From Streptomyces pactum (GTDB lineage: Bacteria; Actinomycetota; Actinomycetes; Streptomycetales; Streptomycetaceae), in contig NZ_CP019724.1 of NCBI RefSeq assembly GCF_002005225.1, positions 1,364,001-1,428,000 of the forward strand: DNA of 64,000 nucleotides. The letters are read 5' to 3'. This document shows, in pieces, positions 49,039 to 57,739 of this stretch; position 1 is the first letter of the stretch; each line of letters starts with the position of its first letter. The translations under genes were made by a program, and so were the position numbers. Under the pieces are notes generated by a model that saw only the letters and a program-made list of their open reading frames with translations, made no database searches and had not been told where the DNA came from.

Positions 49039-49920
49039 CTACAGCTCGAGCTGGTACTGGAGCGTCGTGTGCGTGGGTGCGTAGCCGAGGCGGTCGTTGA
49101 CGCGTCTCATGTACGTGTTGCCGTCGGCGGTGTCGGTCAGGAGTCCGCCGAGCTTCGGATGGTCCGCGCGGGCCCGTCGGATCGACTCCGCCTTCATCCA
49201 CCGGGCCAGGCCGTGTCCGCGGTGCTCGGGCAGCACACCGGTGCCGTAGTGCTGGCCGTCACCGGTGCCGTCGCCGGGGACGACGAGTTCCGTGAACCCG
49301 GCGATCGAGCCGTCCGAGGTGTCGATGGCGACGACGGTGTGCAGGTGGTCGCCGCGATCGTCGATGGCCTTCGCCGCGGCCCTGACCCGGTCCACGTCCC
49401 AGACGACCCTGCCGTAGTCGGCTTCGTCCATCGGCATGTCGTCCATGGCGCGACGGGAGGCGGCGAAGGTCCGGGCCAGGTCGTCGGGGACGGTGCCCTG
49501 CCACGAGGTCAGCAGGTAGCCGGGATGCGCACGCTCGACGGTCTCATCGAGGGCCGCGGCGTCCACGTCGGCCAGGGGCAGGCGGGCGAACCGCAGGGTG
49601 AGGACCTTGCGGAAACCGCGGGCCGACAGGAAGTGGTCGCCGGGCGATCCGGCCCCGGCCTGCGCGACGACGCAGCGCCTGGAGTCGTCGCGGGCGGCGG
49701 CCACCGCGGTGTCGAGCAGCCGCGTACCCACGCTCCCGCGGCGCTCCTCGGGGTGGACGTTCAGGGTCAGTTCGGCCAGGTGCGCCTGTCCGGGGCTGGT
49801 GAGCAGGCGCAGGAAGGCCGTTCCGAGGGGGTTGGAATCGGCGTCGGACGCGAGCCACGCGAGACGTCGGCCGTGCGGCCCGTCGGCGGGGTCGGTCAGC
49901 GGGGTGATGCGAAGCGACAA
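49039..49920 (-). CDS. Tandem-domain GNAT acetyltransferase
   Basis: A 293-aa protein with two GNAT folds. The first has LNVHPEERRGSVGTRLLD as its acetyl-CoA loop; the second has TGVLPEHRGHGLARWMK. I choose TTG 49920, with GGAGA 5 bp upstream; the frame is open to 50103, but that segment does not look coding. Tandem GNATs of this kind include mycothiol synthase-like and aminoglycoside-type enzymes; the substrate is unknown. It is the last gene downstream of the Zur-box transporter set, after a 198-bp gap (49921-50118). Confidence 0.8.
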   Translation of the reverse strand: MSLRITPLTDPADGPHGRRLAWLASDADSNPLGTAFLRLLTSPGQAHLAELTLNVHPEERRGSVGTRLLDTAVAAARDDSRRCVVAQAGAGSPGDHFLSARGFRKVLTLRFARLPLADVDAAALDETVERAHPGYLLTSWQGTVPDDLARTFAASRRAMDDMPMDEADYGRVVWDVDRVRAAAKAIDDRGDHLHTVVAIDTSDGSIAGFTELVVPGDGTGDGQHYGTGVLPEHRGHGLARWMKAESIRRARADHPKLGGLLTDTADGNTYMRRVNDRLGYAPTHTTLQYQLEL

Positions 49921-50118
49921 GGTGTCTCCGTCGTGAGGAAGCGGGAAAGGCCGGTACGCGGGCTCGACTGCCGGGCACTCCTGCGCATGTGCTCCACACC
50001 TCCTCGTCGACGACGCCGGGCCACAAGATCGGCAACGGCTGGGAAAACCTAACGGACCCACAGCGCCCTGACAAGGTACTGACGCTGCTCGCGCCCGGTC
50101 CACGAAGCCTCAATGGCC

Positions 50119-51363
50119 TCAACGGTCTCCCTGACGCCGAGGCAGCATCGCCACCGCCGCCAGCGGTACGGCGGCCAGGACCAGCCACGGCACGGCGACC
50201 GGCAGACCGCTGTCCAGCAGCAGTCCGGTCGCGGAGCTGCCGGCCAGCACGATGAGTCCGGAGACCGAGGACAGCGCCCCGGTGTACAGCCCGAGCCGCC
50301 CGTCCTCGGCGAGGTCCGGCACCCAGGCGCGGGCGACGGGCGCGACGAGCATCTGCCCGAGGGTGAGCAGCACGACGAAACCGGCGGCGGGCACCAGCGC
50401 ACCCGTCCCCGTCCACCCGGCCGGCCGGGCGACCGCGACGACGGCGAACCCGGCCGCGATCAGCACCAGCCCCGCCACCATCGACCGCCGCGGCGTCAGC
50501 CGTTCTGCCGCCCACCGGGTCACCGGCAACTGCGCGGTCACCACCAGCACCGAGGACAGCGCGAACAGCCAGGCCAGCGGTGCCTGCGAACCGGCGGCGC
50601 GCTCCACCTCGGCGGGCAGCGCGAGGTAGAGCTGGTTGTAGGCGAGCAGATAGGCGCCGTAAGCGCAGCACAGCGCGAGGAAGCGCCGGTTGCGCAGCAG
50701 CAGCCGCGCCCCGCCCTTGACCCGGACCCGCGCCCGCCCGGGAACGCGCTGCGGCAGCAGCCAGGCGTGCCCGGCGAGCACGAGCACGAAGACACCGGCC
50801 CCGGCCAGGCACGCCGTACGGAAGTCGACGGCCAGCAGCAGGGCACCCAGCAGCGGCCCGACGAAGGCCCCCGCCTGCCCGGCGACGGTGAACAGCGCGA
50901 GCACCCGGGTCCGGTCCCCGCCGCCCTCCTCCTCCCGGACGACGGCCTGCCGGGCCACCTCGGACTCGACGGCAGGCGAGAACAGCGCGGCGGCGAAGCC
51001 GATCAGCAGCACGGCCGCCACGACGGCCCAGGTCCGCTCGGCGAACCCGAGCCAGACGAACCCGGCGATCCGCAGTACGCACCCGGCGAGCACGACGGGC
51101 CGGATGCCGTAGCGGTCGGCCAGCGCCCCGCCGACGACGAACAGCCCCTGCTGGCTGAAGGTACGCAGCCCGAGCACGAACCCGACCAGCCAGCCCGCCA
51201 TGCCGATGCCCTGACCCAGGTGCTCGGAGAGGAAGGGGAGGACGGCGAAGAAGCCCACGTTGAAGGCGAGTTGGGTGAGGATGAGCAGCCGGAGCAGCGG
51301 GGAGAGCGGTGCGGCCGCCCGCCTGGAGGGGGGCGCGGACCGACCGGTGAACAGCGAGGTCAT
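50119..51363 (-). CDS. MFS transporter (DHA1-like exporter)
   Basis: A 414-aa, 12-helix transporter with the motif GGALADRYGIRPVVL after helix 2. The layout is that of drug/small-molecule:H+ antiporters. ATG 51363 overlaps the stop of the fused permease gene (ATGA), so it is co-translated with an ABC importer. That pairing resembles opine-metallophore loci, where an MFS exporter (CntE) accompanies a family-5 importer. Confidence 0.85.
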   Translation of the reverse strand: MTSLFTGRSAPPSRRAAAPLSPLLRLLILTQLAFNVGFFAVLPFLSEHLGQGIGMAGWLVGFVLGLRTFSQQGLFVVGGALADRYGIRPVVLAGCVLRIAGFVWLGFAERTWAVVAAVLLIGFAAALFSPAVESEVARQAVVREEEGGGDRTRVLALFTVAGQAGAFVGPLLGALLLAVDFRTACLAGAGVFVLVLAGHAWLLPQRVPGRARVRVKGGARLLLRNRRFLALCCAYGAYLLAYNQLYLALPAEVERAAGSQAPLAWLFALSSVLVVTAQLPVTRWAAERLTPRRSMVAGLVLIAAGFAVVAVARPAGWTGTGALVPAAGFVVLLTLGQMLVAPVARAWVPDLAEDGRLGLYTGALSSVSGLIVLAGSSATGLLLDSGLPVAVPWLVLAAVPLAAVAMLPRRQGDR

Positions 51364-53156
51364 CGTGCGGCGGCCAGTTCCTTTTCCACGTCTTCGGCGG
51401 GCTGCCCGGCGACGGCCGCGGTGGATCGTCCCCGGCGCCGACGGGGCCGGCGCAGTCCGCCCGCCGCGGTGACGGCAAGCGCGCCGAGCAGGGCGAGGAC
51501 GGCGGCGGGGGCGAGGACGGCCCAGGGGGCGCGCTCGGCATAGGGCTGGTTCTCGGCGAGGAGCAGGCCCCACTCCGGGGACGGGGGCTGCGCCCCCAGC
51601 CCCAGGAAGCCGAGCGAGGCGAGCGCGAGGGCGACACCGGGCAGCCGCAGCAGGGCGTGGCGCAGGACGGGCGGCAATACGGCGGGCAGCAGTTCGCGGC
51701 GCAGCAGATACCACCGTCCGGCACCCAGCCCCCGGGTGGCGGTGATGTGCAGGGTCGCGCGTTCCTGGCGCAGCAGCGCGGAGGTGTGCGCGGCGAGCGG
51801 CGCCCAGGCCACGGCACCCACGGCGAGCGCGGGCGTGACCGCCCCGCTCCCCGCTACGGCGGTGACGAGGAGGGCGGCCAGTACGGGCGGTACGGCGTTG
51901 ACGGTGTCGACGAGCGGCGCGGACACGCGGGGTAGGAGCCCGAGGAGTACGCCCGCGACGAGGGCGGCGGCCGTGATGGCGGAGGCGAGCAGCAGCGTGT
52001 CGAGTGCCCCGTGACCGACGCGGGCCAGCAGGTCGCGGCCGAGGGAGTCGGTGCCGAAGGGGTGGTCGAGGGAGGGTGCCAGCAACCGCTCCCCCGTATC
52101 GAGGGCGAGCGGATCACGGGTCAGCCCGACCCCGATGACGGCCGGCAGAACGGCGCCGTAGAGGACGGGCAGCAGTCCTCCGGCGGGCGGCGCGGGCCGG
52201 TGCAGGGAGGACAGCGCGCCGTCGCGCAGGGCGGGGCCGGTGAGCAGGCGGGCGGCGACGCGGGTGGCACCGGTCGCGAGCGCGGCGAGCAGGACGAGGG
52301 CGAGGGTGCCGGCCTGGAGGACGGGCAGGTCCTGGGCGAGGGCGGCCTGGAGGGTGGTGCGGCCGAGGCCGGGGATGTCGAAGACCTGCTCCACGGCGAC
52401 GGCCCCGCCCGTGAGCCCCACGGCGAACAGCCCGAGGTTGGGCAGCAGCGCGGGCACGCACCGCCGGAGCGCCTGCCGCGCGATGCGCCGACCGGTCAGC
52501 CCCCGGGCGGCGGCGGCCAGCGCCCACGGCTCACCGAAGGCGCCGGGCAGCAGATCGTCGAGCAGCCGCCCGAGCACGGCCCCGGCGGGCAGCCCGAGGG
52601 CGAGGGCGGGCAGCACGGTCCACTGGGCCCCGTACCACCCCAGCGCGGGCAGCCACCCGAGCTGCACCCCGACGACGGTGGCGAGCACGGAGGCGACGAG
52701 GAACTCGGGCAGTGAGGCGATGACGGCGGAGGCGGTACCGCCACGCCTCCGCCCGCCGAGCCGCCGCCGGGCCCCCAGCCGGAGCGTGCGGGCACAGATG
52801 AGCCCGGCGGTCAGGGCGGCGACGACGAGCGCGACGGCCATGAGCAGCAGGGAGGCCCCGAGCGCCTGGAGCACGTCGGGCAGCACATCCGCGCCCGAGA
52901 TCCACGACCGCCCGGCGTCCCCGCGCACCAGCCCGCCGAGCCACCGCCCGAGCAGGTGCAGCGGCCCGCCGTCGAGCCCGAGCTGCGCGCGGATGTCGGC
53001 GAGTACCTCGGGTGTGGGCTCCCGTTCGGCGGACCGTGCCTTGAGCACGGTGTGGGCGGGGTCGGTGTGCGTGAGCCACGGCAGCAGACCGATCCCGCAC
53101 ACCAACCCGGCCGCGAGGACGACCCGCCACACGACGGTGGCCACCCGCTGCCGCAC
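51360..53156 (-). CDS. Fused double permease of a peptide/nickel-type ABC importer
   Basis: A 598-aa protein that joins two normally separate permeases. Residues 1-320 are DppB/NikB-like (EVFD-like VEQVFDIPGLGRTTLQAA; DIRAQLGLDGG near the start). Residues 330-575 are DppC/NikC-like (HPFGTDSLGRDLLARV, ALASLGFLGLGAQPP). Both have EAA-type loops (TGRRIARQALRRCVPALLP and AGRWYLLRRELLPAVLPP). No ATPase gene is adjacent. The binding-protein gene lies 3 bp upstream. Confidence 0.87.
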   Translation of the reverse strand: MRQRVATVVWRVVLAAGLVCGIGLLPWLTHTDPAHTVLKARSAEREPTPEVLADIRAQLGLDGGPLHLLGRWLGGLVRGDAGRSWISGADVLPDVLQALGASLLLMAVALVVAALTAGLICARTLRLGARRRLGGRRRGGTASAVIASLPEFLVASVLATVVGVQLGWLPALGWYGAQWTVLPALALGLPAGAVLGRLLDDLLPGAFGEPWALAAAARGLTGRRIARQALRRCVPALLPNLGLFAVGLTGGAVAVEQVFDIPGLGRTTLQAALAQDLPVLQAGTLALVLLAALATGATRVAARLLTGPALRDGALSSLHRPAPPAGGLLPVLYGAVLPAVIGVGLTRDPLALDTGERLLAPSLDHPFGTDSLGRDLLARVGHGALDTLLLASAITAAALVAGVLLGLLPRVSAPLVDTVNAVPPVLAALLVTAVAGSGAVTPALAVGAVAWAPLAAHTSALLRQERATLHITATRGLGAGRWYLLRRELLPAVLPPVLRHALLRLPGVALALASLGFLGLGAQPPSPEWGLLLAENQPYAERAPWAVLAPAAVLALLGALAVTAAGGLRRPRRRRGRSTAAVAGQPAEDVEKELAAAR

Positions 53157-53159
53157 GGT

Positions 53160-54668
53160 TCAGCGCCGGGTGCCGGTGCCGACGAGGGTGCGCTCGTACG
53201 GATCGAGGATCACGCCCTGCACGGAGTCGGCGACGCCGGTGATGATCCGCTGGTGGACGAGGGGCACGACGGCGTCGCTGCCGAGGACGCGGGCCTCGGC
53301 GTCCATCGCGGCGGCCTGCCGCTTGGCGGTGTCGTCGGTCTTCTCGGCCTCGGCGACGGCGTGGTCGACGTCCTTGTCGCAGAGCTGGGCGATGTTGAAG
53401 CCGCCGTCGCAGGTGTAGTCGCTGGCGAGGACGGCGACGGGGTCACCGGTGTCGAGGAGGGTGTTGCGGGCGAGCACGAAGGCGTCGAACTTCCCCTCCA
53501 GCGCGTCGCTCTCCAGTCGCGAGTACTCCCGCACGGTGAGCTTCACCTCGAACCCGGCCTTCTCCAACTGCTGCTTCACCACCTGGGCGACCTCGGGCAG
53601 CTCGGGCCGATTGTCGTAGGTGGCGAGGTTGACGGTGTCGCCGCCGGGCTTGTCGGCCGCCGCCCGCCCGACGGGCTCGCTCCGCTTGCCCTCGGCCCAG
53701 GTCACGGCGGGGCCGTAGATCCCGGCGCTGGGGTCGGCGTATCCCTCGTACACGTCCTCGGCGAACACGGAGGTGTCCACGGCGGCACGCGCGGCGGCCC
53801 GCAGCCCGGCGTCCTCGAAGGGCCCGGAGGAGGCGTTGAGGAGCAGGCTGGTGGTCCGGGTGGTGGCGGTGTCGCGCCGCGTCTCCTCGTCGAGGCTCGC
53901 CGCCTGGGAGACGGGGATCGCCTCGGCGATGTCGAGCTCGCCGGTCCGCAGGGCGTTGGCACGGGCGGTGCCGTCGGCAATGAAGCGGGCGTCGATACCG
54001 GAGGCCTGGGCGCGGCCGCCCCAGTAGTCGTCGAACCGGTCGAGGGAGGCGGAGGTGGCGCCGTTGACCCCGGTCAGCTCGAAGGGGCCGGTGGCGTGGC
54101 CGACGGGGTCGACGCGGTTCTTGTCGGCGTAGGCCTTGGCGGACAGTACGGCCAGGCTGGGGCTGGAGAGCCGCAGCGGCAGTACGGGGTCGGGCTCGGC
54201 GGTGGTGATGCGGACGACCCGGTCGCCCTGGGCCTTGACGGTGAGGGTGACCCCCGCCAGGGCGGCGGGCGCGGGCTTGGCGTCGGTGGCGTGGGTGAGG
54301 GAGTCGGCGACGGCGGCCGGGGTGACGTCGCCGCCGTCCTGGAAGGTGGCGTCGCGGAGCGTGAACTCCCAGGCCTTCTCCCCGTCCCTCCGCCAGGATT
54401 CGGCGAGCGCGGGTGCGGCGGAGCCGTTGGCGTCGAGCGCGGTGAGGCCCTCGGTGACACCGAGACGACTGAGGAGGGTGGCGTCGGCGCCGTACGGCGA
54501 GAGCCCCTCGGCGGGCGGGAAGGCGAGGGCCACGCGGAGGCGGGAGCCGTCGCCGCCTCCCTCCGCGTTGGAACCGGAGTCGGCCCCGCCGCCGGAGGCG
54601 AAGCAGCCGGATACCAGCGGGACGAGCAGGAGGGGGGCGAGCAGCCGGGAGGGGCGGTGGGAGCGCAT
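53160..54668 (-). CDS. Family-5 ABC solute-binding lipoprotein
   Basis: A 502-aa lipoprotein with the lipobox LVSGC (Cys22), a Gly/Ser linker and an SBP_bac_5 fold (LTALDANGSAAPALAESWRR, FTLRDATFQDGGDVTPAAVA). The family binds peptides, nickel chelates or metallophores. ATG 54668 begins the operon with the fused permease and MFS genes. A Zur-box-like element lies 107-121 bp upstream, so a zinc-related ligand is suggested. Confidence 0.87.
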   Translation of the reverse strand: MRSHRPSRLLAPLLLVPLVSGCFASGGGADSGSNAEGGGDGSRLRVALAFPPAEGLSPYGADATLLSRLGVTEGLTALDANGSAAPALAESWRRDGEKAWEFTLRDATFQDGGDVTPAAVADSLTHATDAKPAPAALAGVTLTVKAQGDRVVRITTAEPDPVLPLRLSSPSLAVLSAKAYADKNRVDPVGHATGPFELTGVNGATSASLDRFDDYWGGRAQASGIDARFIADGTARANALRTGELDIAEAIPVSQAASLDEETRRDTATTRTTSLLLNASSGPFEDAGLRAAARAAVDTSVFAEDVYEGYADPSAGIYGPAVTWAEGKRSEPVGRAAADKPGGDTVNLATYDNRPELPEVAQVVKQQLEKAGFEVKLTVREYSRLESDALEGKFDAFVLARNTLLDTGDPVAVLASDYTCDGGFNIAQLCDKDVDHAVAEAEKTDDTAKRQAAAMDAEARVLGSDAVVPLVHQRIITGVADSVQGVILDPYERTLVGTGTRR

Positions 54669-54751
54669 GGTCCTCGGATCGGTCGGGTGCGTGCTTGAGC
54701 GTGCGTGAACGTGGGCGTGGGCGTCCCGTGAGCGCGGGCGGGTCGGGCGGA

Positions 54752-54789
54752 GGCGGCAGTGAACGGAGCCTACATGACAATCATTTCCA
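54752..54789 (-). promoter_or_regulatory. Zur-box-like operator over a candidate promoter
   Basis: TGACAATCATTTCCA (54775-54789) is a 7-1-7 inverted repeat with 5 of 7 pairs matching. It differs at two positions from the actinobacterial Zur-type box TGAAAATCATTTTCA. On the minus strand TAGGCT follows a few bases later as a likely -10, so the box would cover the spacer, as in zinc-repressed promoters. It faces the ABC importer operon. Confidence 0.6.
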
Positions 54790-54806
54790 TCATCATGGCG
54801 GCCTCC

Positions 54807-55352
54807 TCAGGGCATCGGCACATCGAAATGCACGATGCCCTGCCCGCCGCCCGCGTCCTCCCGCTCGTCGTGCACGACCTTGGCGAGCGACCGCCAGAAC
54901 GGCTCGGCCCCGGTGACGGCGGGGTCCGTGTGCAGATACACGGCCCGGTACCCGCCGTCCGCGGCGGCGAAGGCGAGCAGCTCGTCGACGAGCCGCCGGG
55001 CGAGGCCGCGCCGGCGGTGCCCGGCCCGGACGTACACACGGCGTAGCTGCGCGGTCACGCCGGAGGGGTAGCGCTCGGCGACGTGCCGGGGGTTCGGGGG
55101 GTGCGCGGGACCACGGGAGTCGAGGGCACCGGTGGCCACGACCTCACCCGCCCCGTCGACGGCGACGAGGAGGGTGTGCCGCGCCGGCGTCACGTACGCC
55201 CCGGCCGGGTCGATGATGTCGCCGTGCCAGCTCGGAACGTACCCGGTGCCGAAATCGCGGTAGACGGTGTCGAGCATGACGGCTCGGGCGGCGTCCAGGT
55301 CGGCGGGGACGGCCGGGCGGATCGTGTAGTCGTCGGCGAAGTGCACCTGCAC
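54807..55352 (-). CDS. GNAT-family acetyltransferase
   Basis: A 181-aa single-domain GNAT protein (IRPAVPADLDAARAVMLDTV; acetyl-CoA loop QLRRVYVRAGHRRRGLARRL). It lies upstream of the importer operon on the same strand, separated by the Zur-box region, so it is probably a separate transcription unit. The gap 55353-55605 upstream of it has no clear gene or motif. Confidence 0.83.
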   Translation of the reverse strand: MQVHFADDYTIRPAVPADLDAARAVMLDTVYRDFGTGYVPSWHGDIIDPAGAYVTPARHTLLVAVDGAGEVVATGALDSRGPAHPPNPRHVAERYPSGVTAQLRRVYVRAGHRRRGLARRLVDELLAFAAADGGYRAVYLHTDPAVTGAEPFWRSLAKVVHDEREDAGGGQGIVHFDVPMP

Positions 55353-55605
55353 ATGCTACGCAACAAGGCGGATGGCTGATCCACGCCCCCGGCACCCACG
55401 CAACCGTGCGCGCCACCGCGCGCACACGCGCACCCGCGCGGTTCACCACCACTCCCGGAACACCGTGCCGTTGCTCAAGGACCCGTGGGAGTGCGGAGTC
55501 GCAGGCCCCTCCCCCGGGCACCCCACTCCGCCTCTGCGCCGCCGCCCCCGGCACCGATGACGGACCCTCTGGCGCTCGGGTCGGTCAGCCCGGTGTGCCC
55601 CGAAG

Positions 55606-56142
55606 TCAGGCCTTGAGGTAGTACCAATCGGTGATCGGGTCGTTCAGCGCCTTGTCGTCGTAGACGCGGAGCTGAACGGTGTTGCCCTCGTCGATGTCGT
55701 CGTCACCGTCGAGCTGGATCGAGTGGTGGTCGACGGACGCCGAGGTGCCCGGTGCCCAGTACGTCGCGTCGTCGCCGGGAGAGTAGTCGTCGTTCCACCT
55801 CAGGCGGACGTAGACCGTGTCGCCGTCGTTGACTCCGTCGTAGACGTGCAGCACTTCGTCGTACGGGTGGAACTCGACCTGGGCAATGGTCTTGCTGCCC
55901 TTGTACATGACCAGCTTGATGCCCTTGCCGCCACTGTCGTGCTTGAAGAAGGTGCCGTCGAGCTCCCCCGGAGTCCGTACGGCGCAGGGATCGTTGTATT
56001 CACCGTTCCTGCAATCGCTGGTCCACCGCGCCCAGGTCTCCCAGTCGAGGTCACTGTCGTTGTAGGCCGCGGCCGTGGTCGCGGTGAGCCCGGTGCACGC
56101 GGCGGCGATGCCGAGCGAGAAGATCGCTGATCTGATGCGCAT
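55606..56142 (-). CDS. Secreted acidic protein of unknown function
   Basis: A 178-aa protein with a Sec signal peptide (MRIRSAIFSLGIAAACTGLT, then TTAAA before YNDS) and a mature part of about 150 residues that is rich in Asp, Tyr and Trp. Two cysteines (DCRNGEYNDPC) may form a disulphide. The body looks all-beta (VLHVYDGVNDGDTVYVRLRW). I do not recognise a family. ATG 56142 has GGACGG upstream. Confidence 0.7.
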   Translation of the reverse strand: MRIRSAIFSLGIAAACTGLTATTAAAYNDSDLDWETWARWTSDCRNGEYNDPCAVRTPGELDGTFFKHDSGGKGIKLVMYKGSKTIAQVEFHPYDEVLHVYDGVNDGDTVYVRLRWNDDYSPGDDATYWAPGTSASVDHHSIQLDGDDDIDEGNTVQLRVYDDKALNDPITDWYYLKA

Positions 56143-56304
56143 GGGTGATCCGTCCTTCCAGTCCTGTCATTGCCCGGCCGCCCAGCGACGGACAGGACCA
56201 CCAGACTGCGGTGCCTCAGCAGGTCGGACAACCTCTAAGTTTCGAGGGTCGAGGAACGTCGGGCGGGACTACGCGGGTCGCGAACCGTGTTCAGCGTGGT
56301 GCGG

Positions 56305-56483
56305 CGGACGAGGAACTCGCCGAGCGGCACTACGGGATGGACCACCACGACAACGCCTGGGGCCGGTTCTCCGGACGGTGCGGCAAGGACGTGGACATGC
56401 CTCGGGACAAGGCCGGGCCGCCCGTGCCGGGCTGGTACGTGATGGCCTGCGGCGACGGTGCGCTCGACTGTTCGTGGTCCTGA
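56305..56483 (+). pseudogene. Coding remnant or very small ORF
   Basis: The frame ending at TGA 56481-56483 has a strong coding signature (third-position G/C) from about 56305, but no convincing start: ATG 56145 lies in non-coding-like sequence, and ATG 56337 has a poor ribosome site. The end reads GWYVMACGDGALDCSW, with three cysteines. It may be a 5'-truncated secreted protein gene, or a 48-aa peptide from ATG 56337. The rest of the gap (56143-56642) holds nothing else I can support. Confidence 0.3.
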
Positions 56484-56642
56484 CCGAACGCGTACGCATC
56501 TCCATGGCGGTCGGCGGAGTCGTCGTCATCGCCGTCGCCCTGTCGACCCGGCGCGGCGGAGCCGGGGGCGACGGGCGGGGAACGCGCGCACCGGACAGCC
56601 CGGGGACGAGCTGAACGGCGCGCGGTTCCCGCCCGTGTCGGT

Positions 56643-57668
56643 TCAGGCGGCGCCGTCGCCCTTCAGCGCCTCCAGCAGCATCGGCAGCGAGGCGTGCAGC
56701 TCCCGCTCCCAGTAGGCCCAGCCATGGGTCCCCGGGCCGTAGAAGTTGGTGGTCAGGTGGCGGGCGCCCACGCGTCGCAGTTCCGCGGCCAGCGCGTGGT
56801 TCTGGCGGTTGAAGTCGGCCTCCAGGGCGCTCGTGGCGCCCGGCGCGTCCAAGGGCCCCGGCGTGCCGTCGCCGCAGGACAGGTACACCGGGACGGACCT
56901 GAGCCGCTTGGCGAGGTGGAAGGGGTCGTGGGCTTCCCAGATCCGGCGTTGCGCGACCGGGTCGCCCCAGACGCGGAGGGGGTCGTTGTCCTGGCCGGCG
57001 AAGAAGCCCATGATGCGGTCGACCGACTCGCCGTTCAGCAGAGGGTGCGCGGAGCCGGAGTAGGCCGCCGTCGCCTTGAACATGCCGGGATGCCTGGCGG
57101 CGTAGAGGAGGGCGCCCTGGCCGCCCATCGACAGGCCGGCCACGACGCGGTCGCGGCCGGCGCCCCAGTCGCGTTCCAGGAGGTGCCGCAGCTCCCTCGT
57201 GTGGAAGGTCTCCCACGCCGGGTCGCCGCCCTCGCCGTGGTTCCACCAGTCGCTGTACCAGCCGTTCCAGCCGGCCTCGGGCATGACGACGAGGACGTCG
57301 CGCAGGCTGTCGGTCTCCGCGACGTCGGTCATCGCGGTCCACGAGGTGTAGTCGCCGCAGCAGCCGTGCAGCAGCCAGAGGGTGGGCCAGTGCTGTCGGT
57401 GGCGTCGGTCGTGCGGGTTCCAGCCGTCCGGGGTGAGGAGGCGGACGTCGACCGTGCGGCCTCCGAGGGCCGCCGACCGTACCGACAGGTCGACCTGCCG
57501 GTCCGCGACCTGGGTGACGGCGACGACTTCGGCGCCGCGGCGGGCGGCGTCCTGCTGCCCCGAGGCCAGTGCCGGGGCGGCTGGTGCGAGGGTGGCCAGT
57601 AGTACGGCCAGGACCAGGAGGACCCTGGCTCCGAGGAGGGTCAGGACGGTTGACACGTTCGCGAACAC
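56643..57668 (-). CDS. Secreted alpha/beta-hydrolase, esterase (Ag85/EstD-like)
   Basis: A 341-aa exported hydrolase. GTG 57668 with GGGAG 3-7 bp upstream gives a signal peptide (VLLVLAVLLATLAPAAPALA); a start at 57728 would add 20 odd residues. The nucleophile is the Ser of GLSMGGQG, the histidine is in GTHGWAYW, and WLLHGCCGDYTSW forms the oxyanion region. It resembles the mycolyltransferase/esterase group of actinobacteria, which in Streptomyces are simple secreted esterases. Confidence 0.85.
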   Translation of the reverse strand: MFANVSTVLTLLGARVLLVLAVLLATLAPAAPALASGQQDAARRGAEVVAVTQVADRQVDLSVRSAALGGRTVDVRLLTPDGWNPHDRRHRQHWPTLWLLHGCCGDYTSWTAMTDVAETDSLRDVLVVMPEAGWNGWYSDWWNHGEGGDPAWETFHTRELRHLLERDWGAGRDRVVAGLSMGGQGALLYAARHPGMFKATAAYSGSAHPLLNGESVDRIMGFFAGQDNDPLRVWGDPVAQRRIWEAHDPFHLAKRLRSVPVYLSCGDGTPGPLDAPGATSALEADFNRQNHALAAELRRVGARHLTTNFYGPGTHGWAYWERELHASLPMLLEALKGDGAA

Positions 57669-57739
57669 GGCGGCTCCCTGGGGTGGGTTGCTGTTCGTCG
57701 CGCTGTGGTGCGGGTCTTCGTACGGCACCGACCCGAGGG

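Noticed and set aside
54759-55046. Plus-strand frame starting MTIISIIMA across the Zur-box region
   Set aside because: Most of it is antisense to the GNAT gene and lacks domain content; the start region is better explained as an operator.
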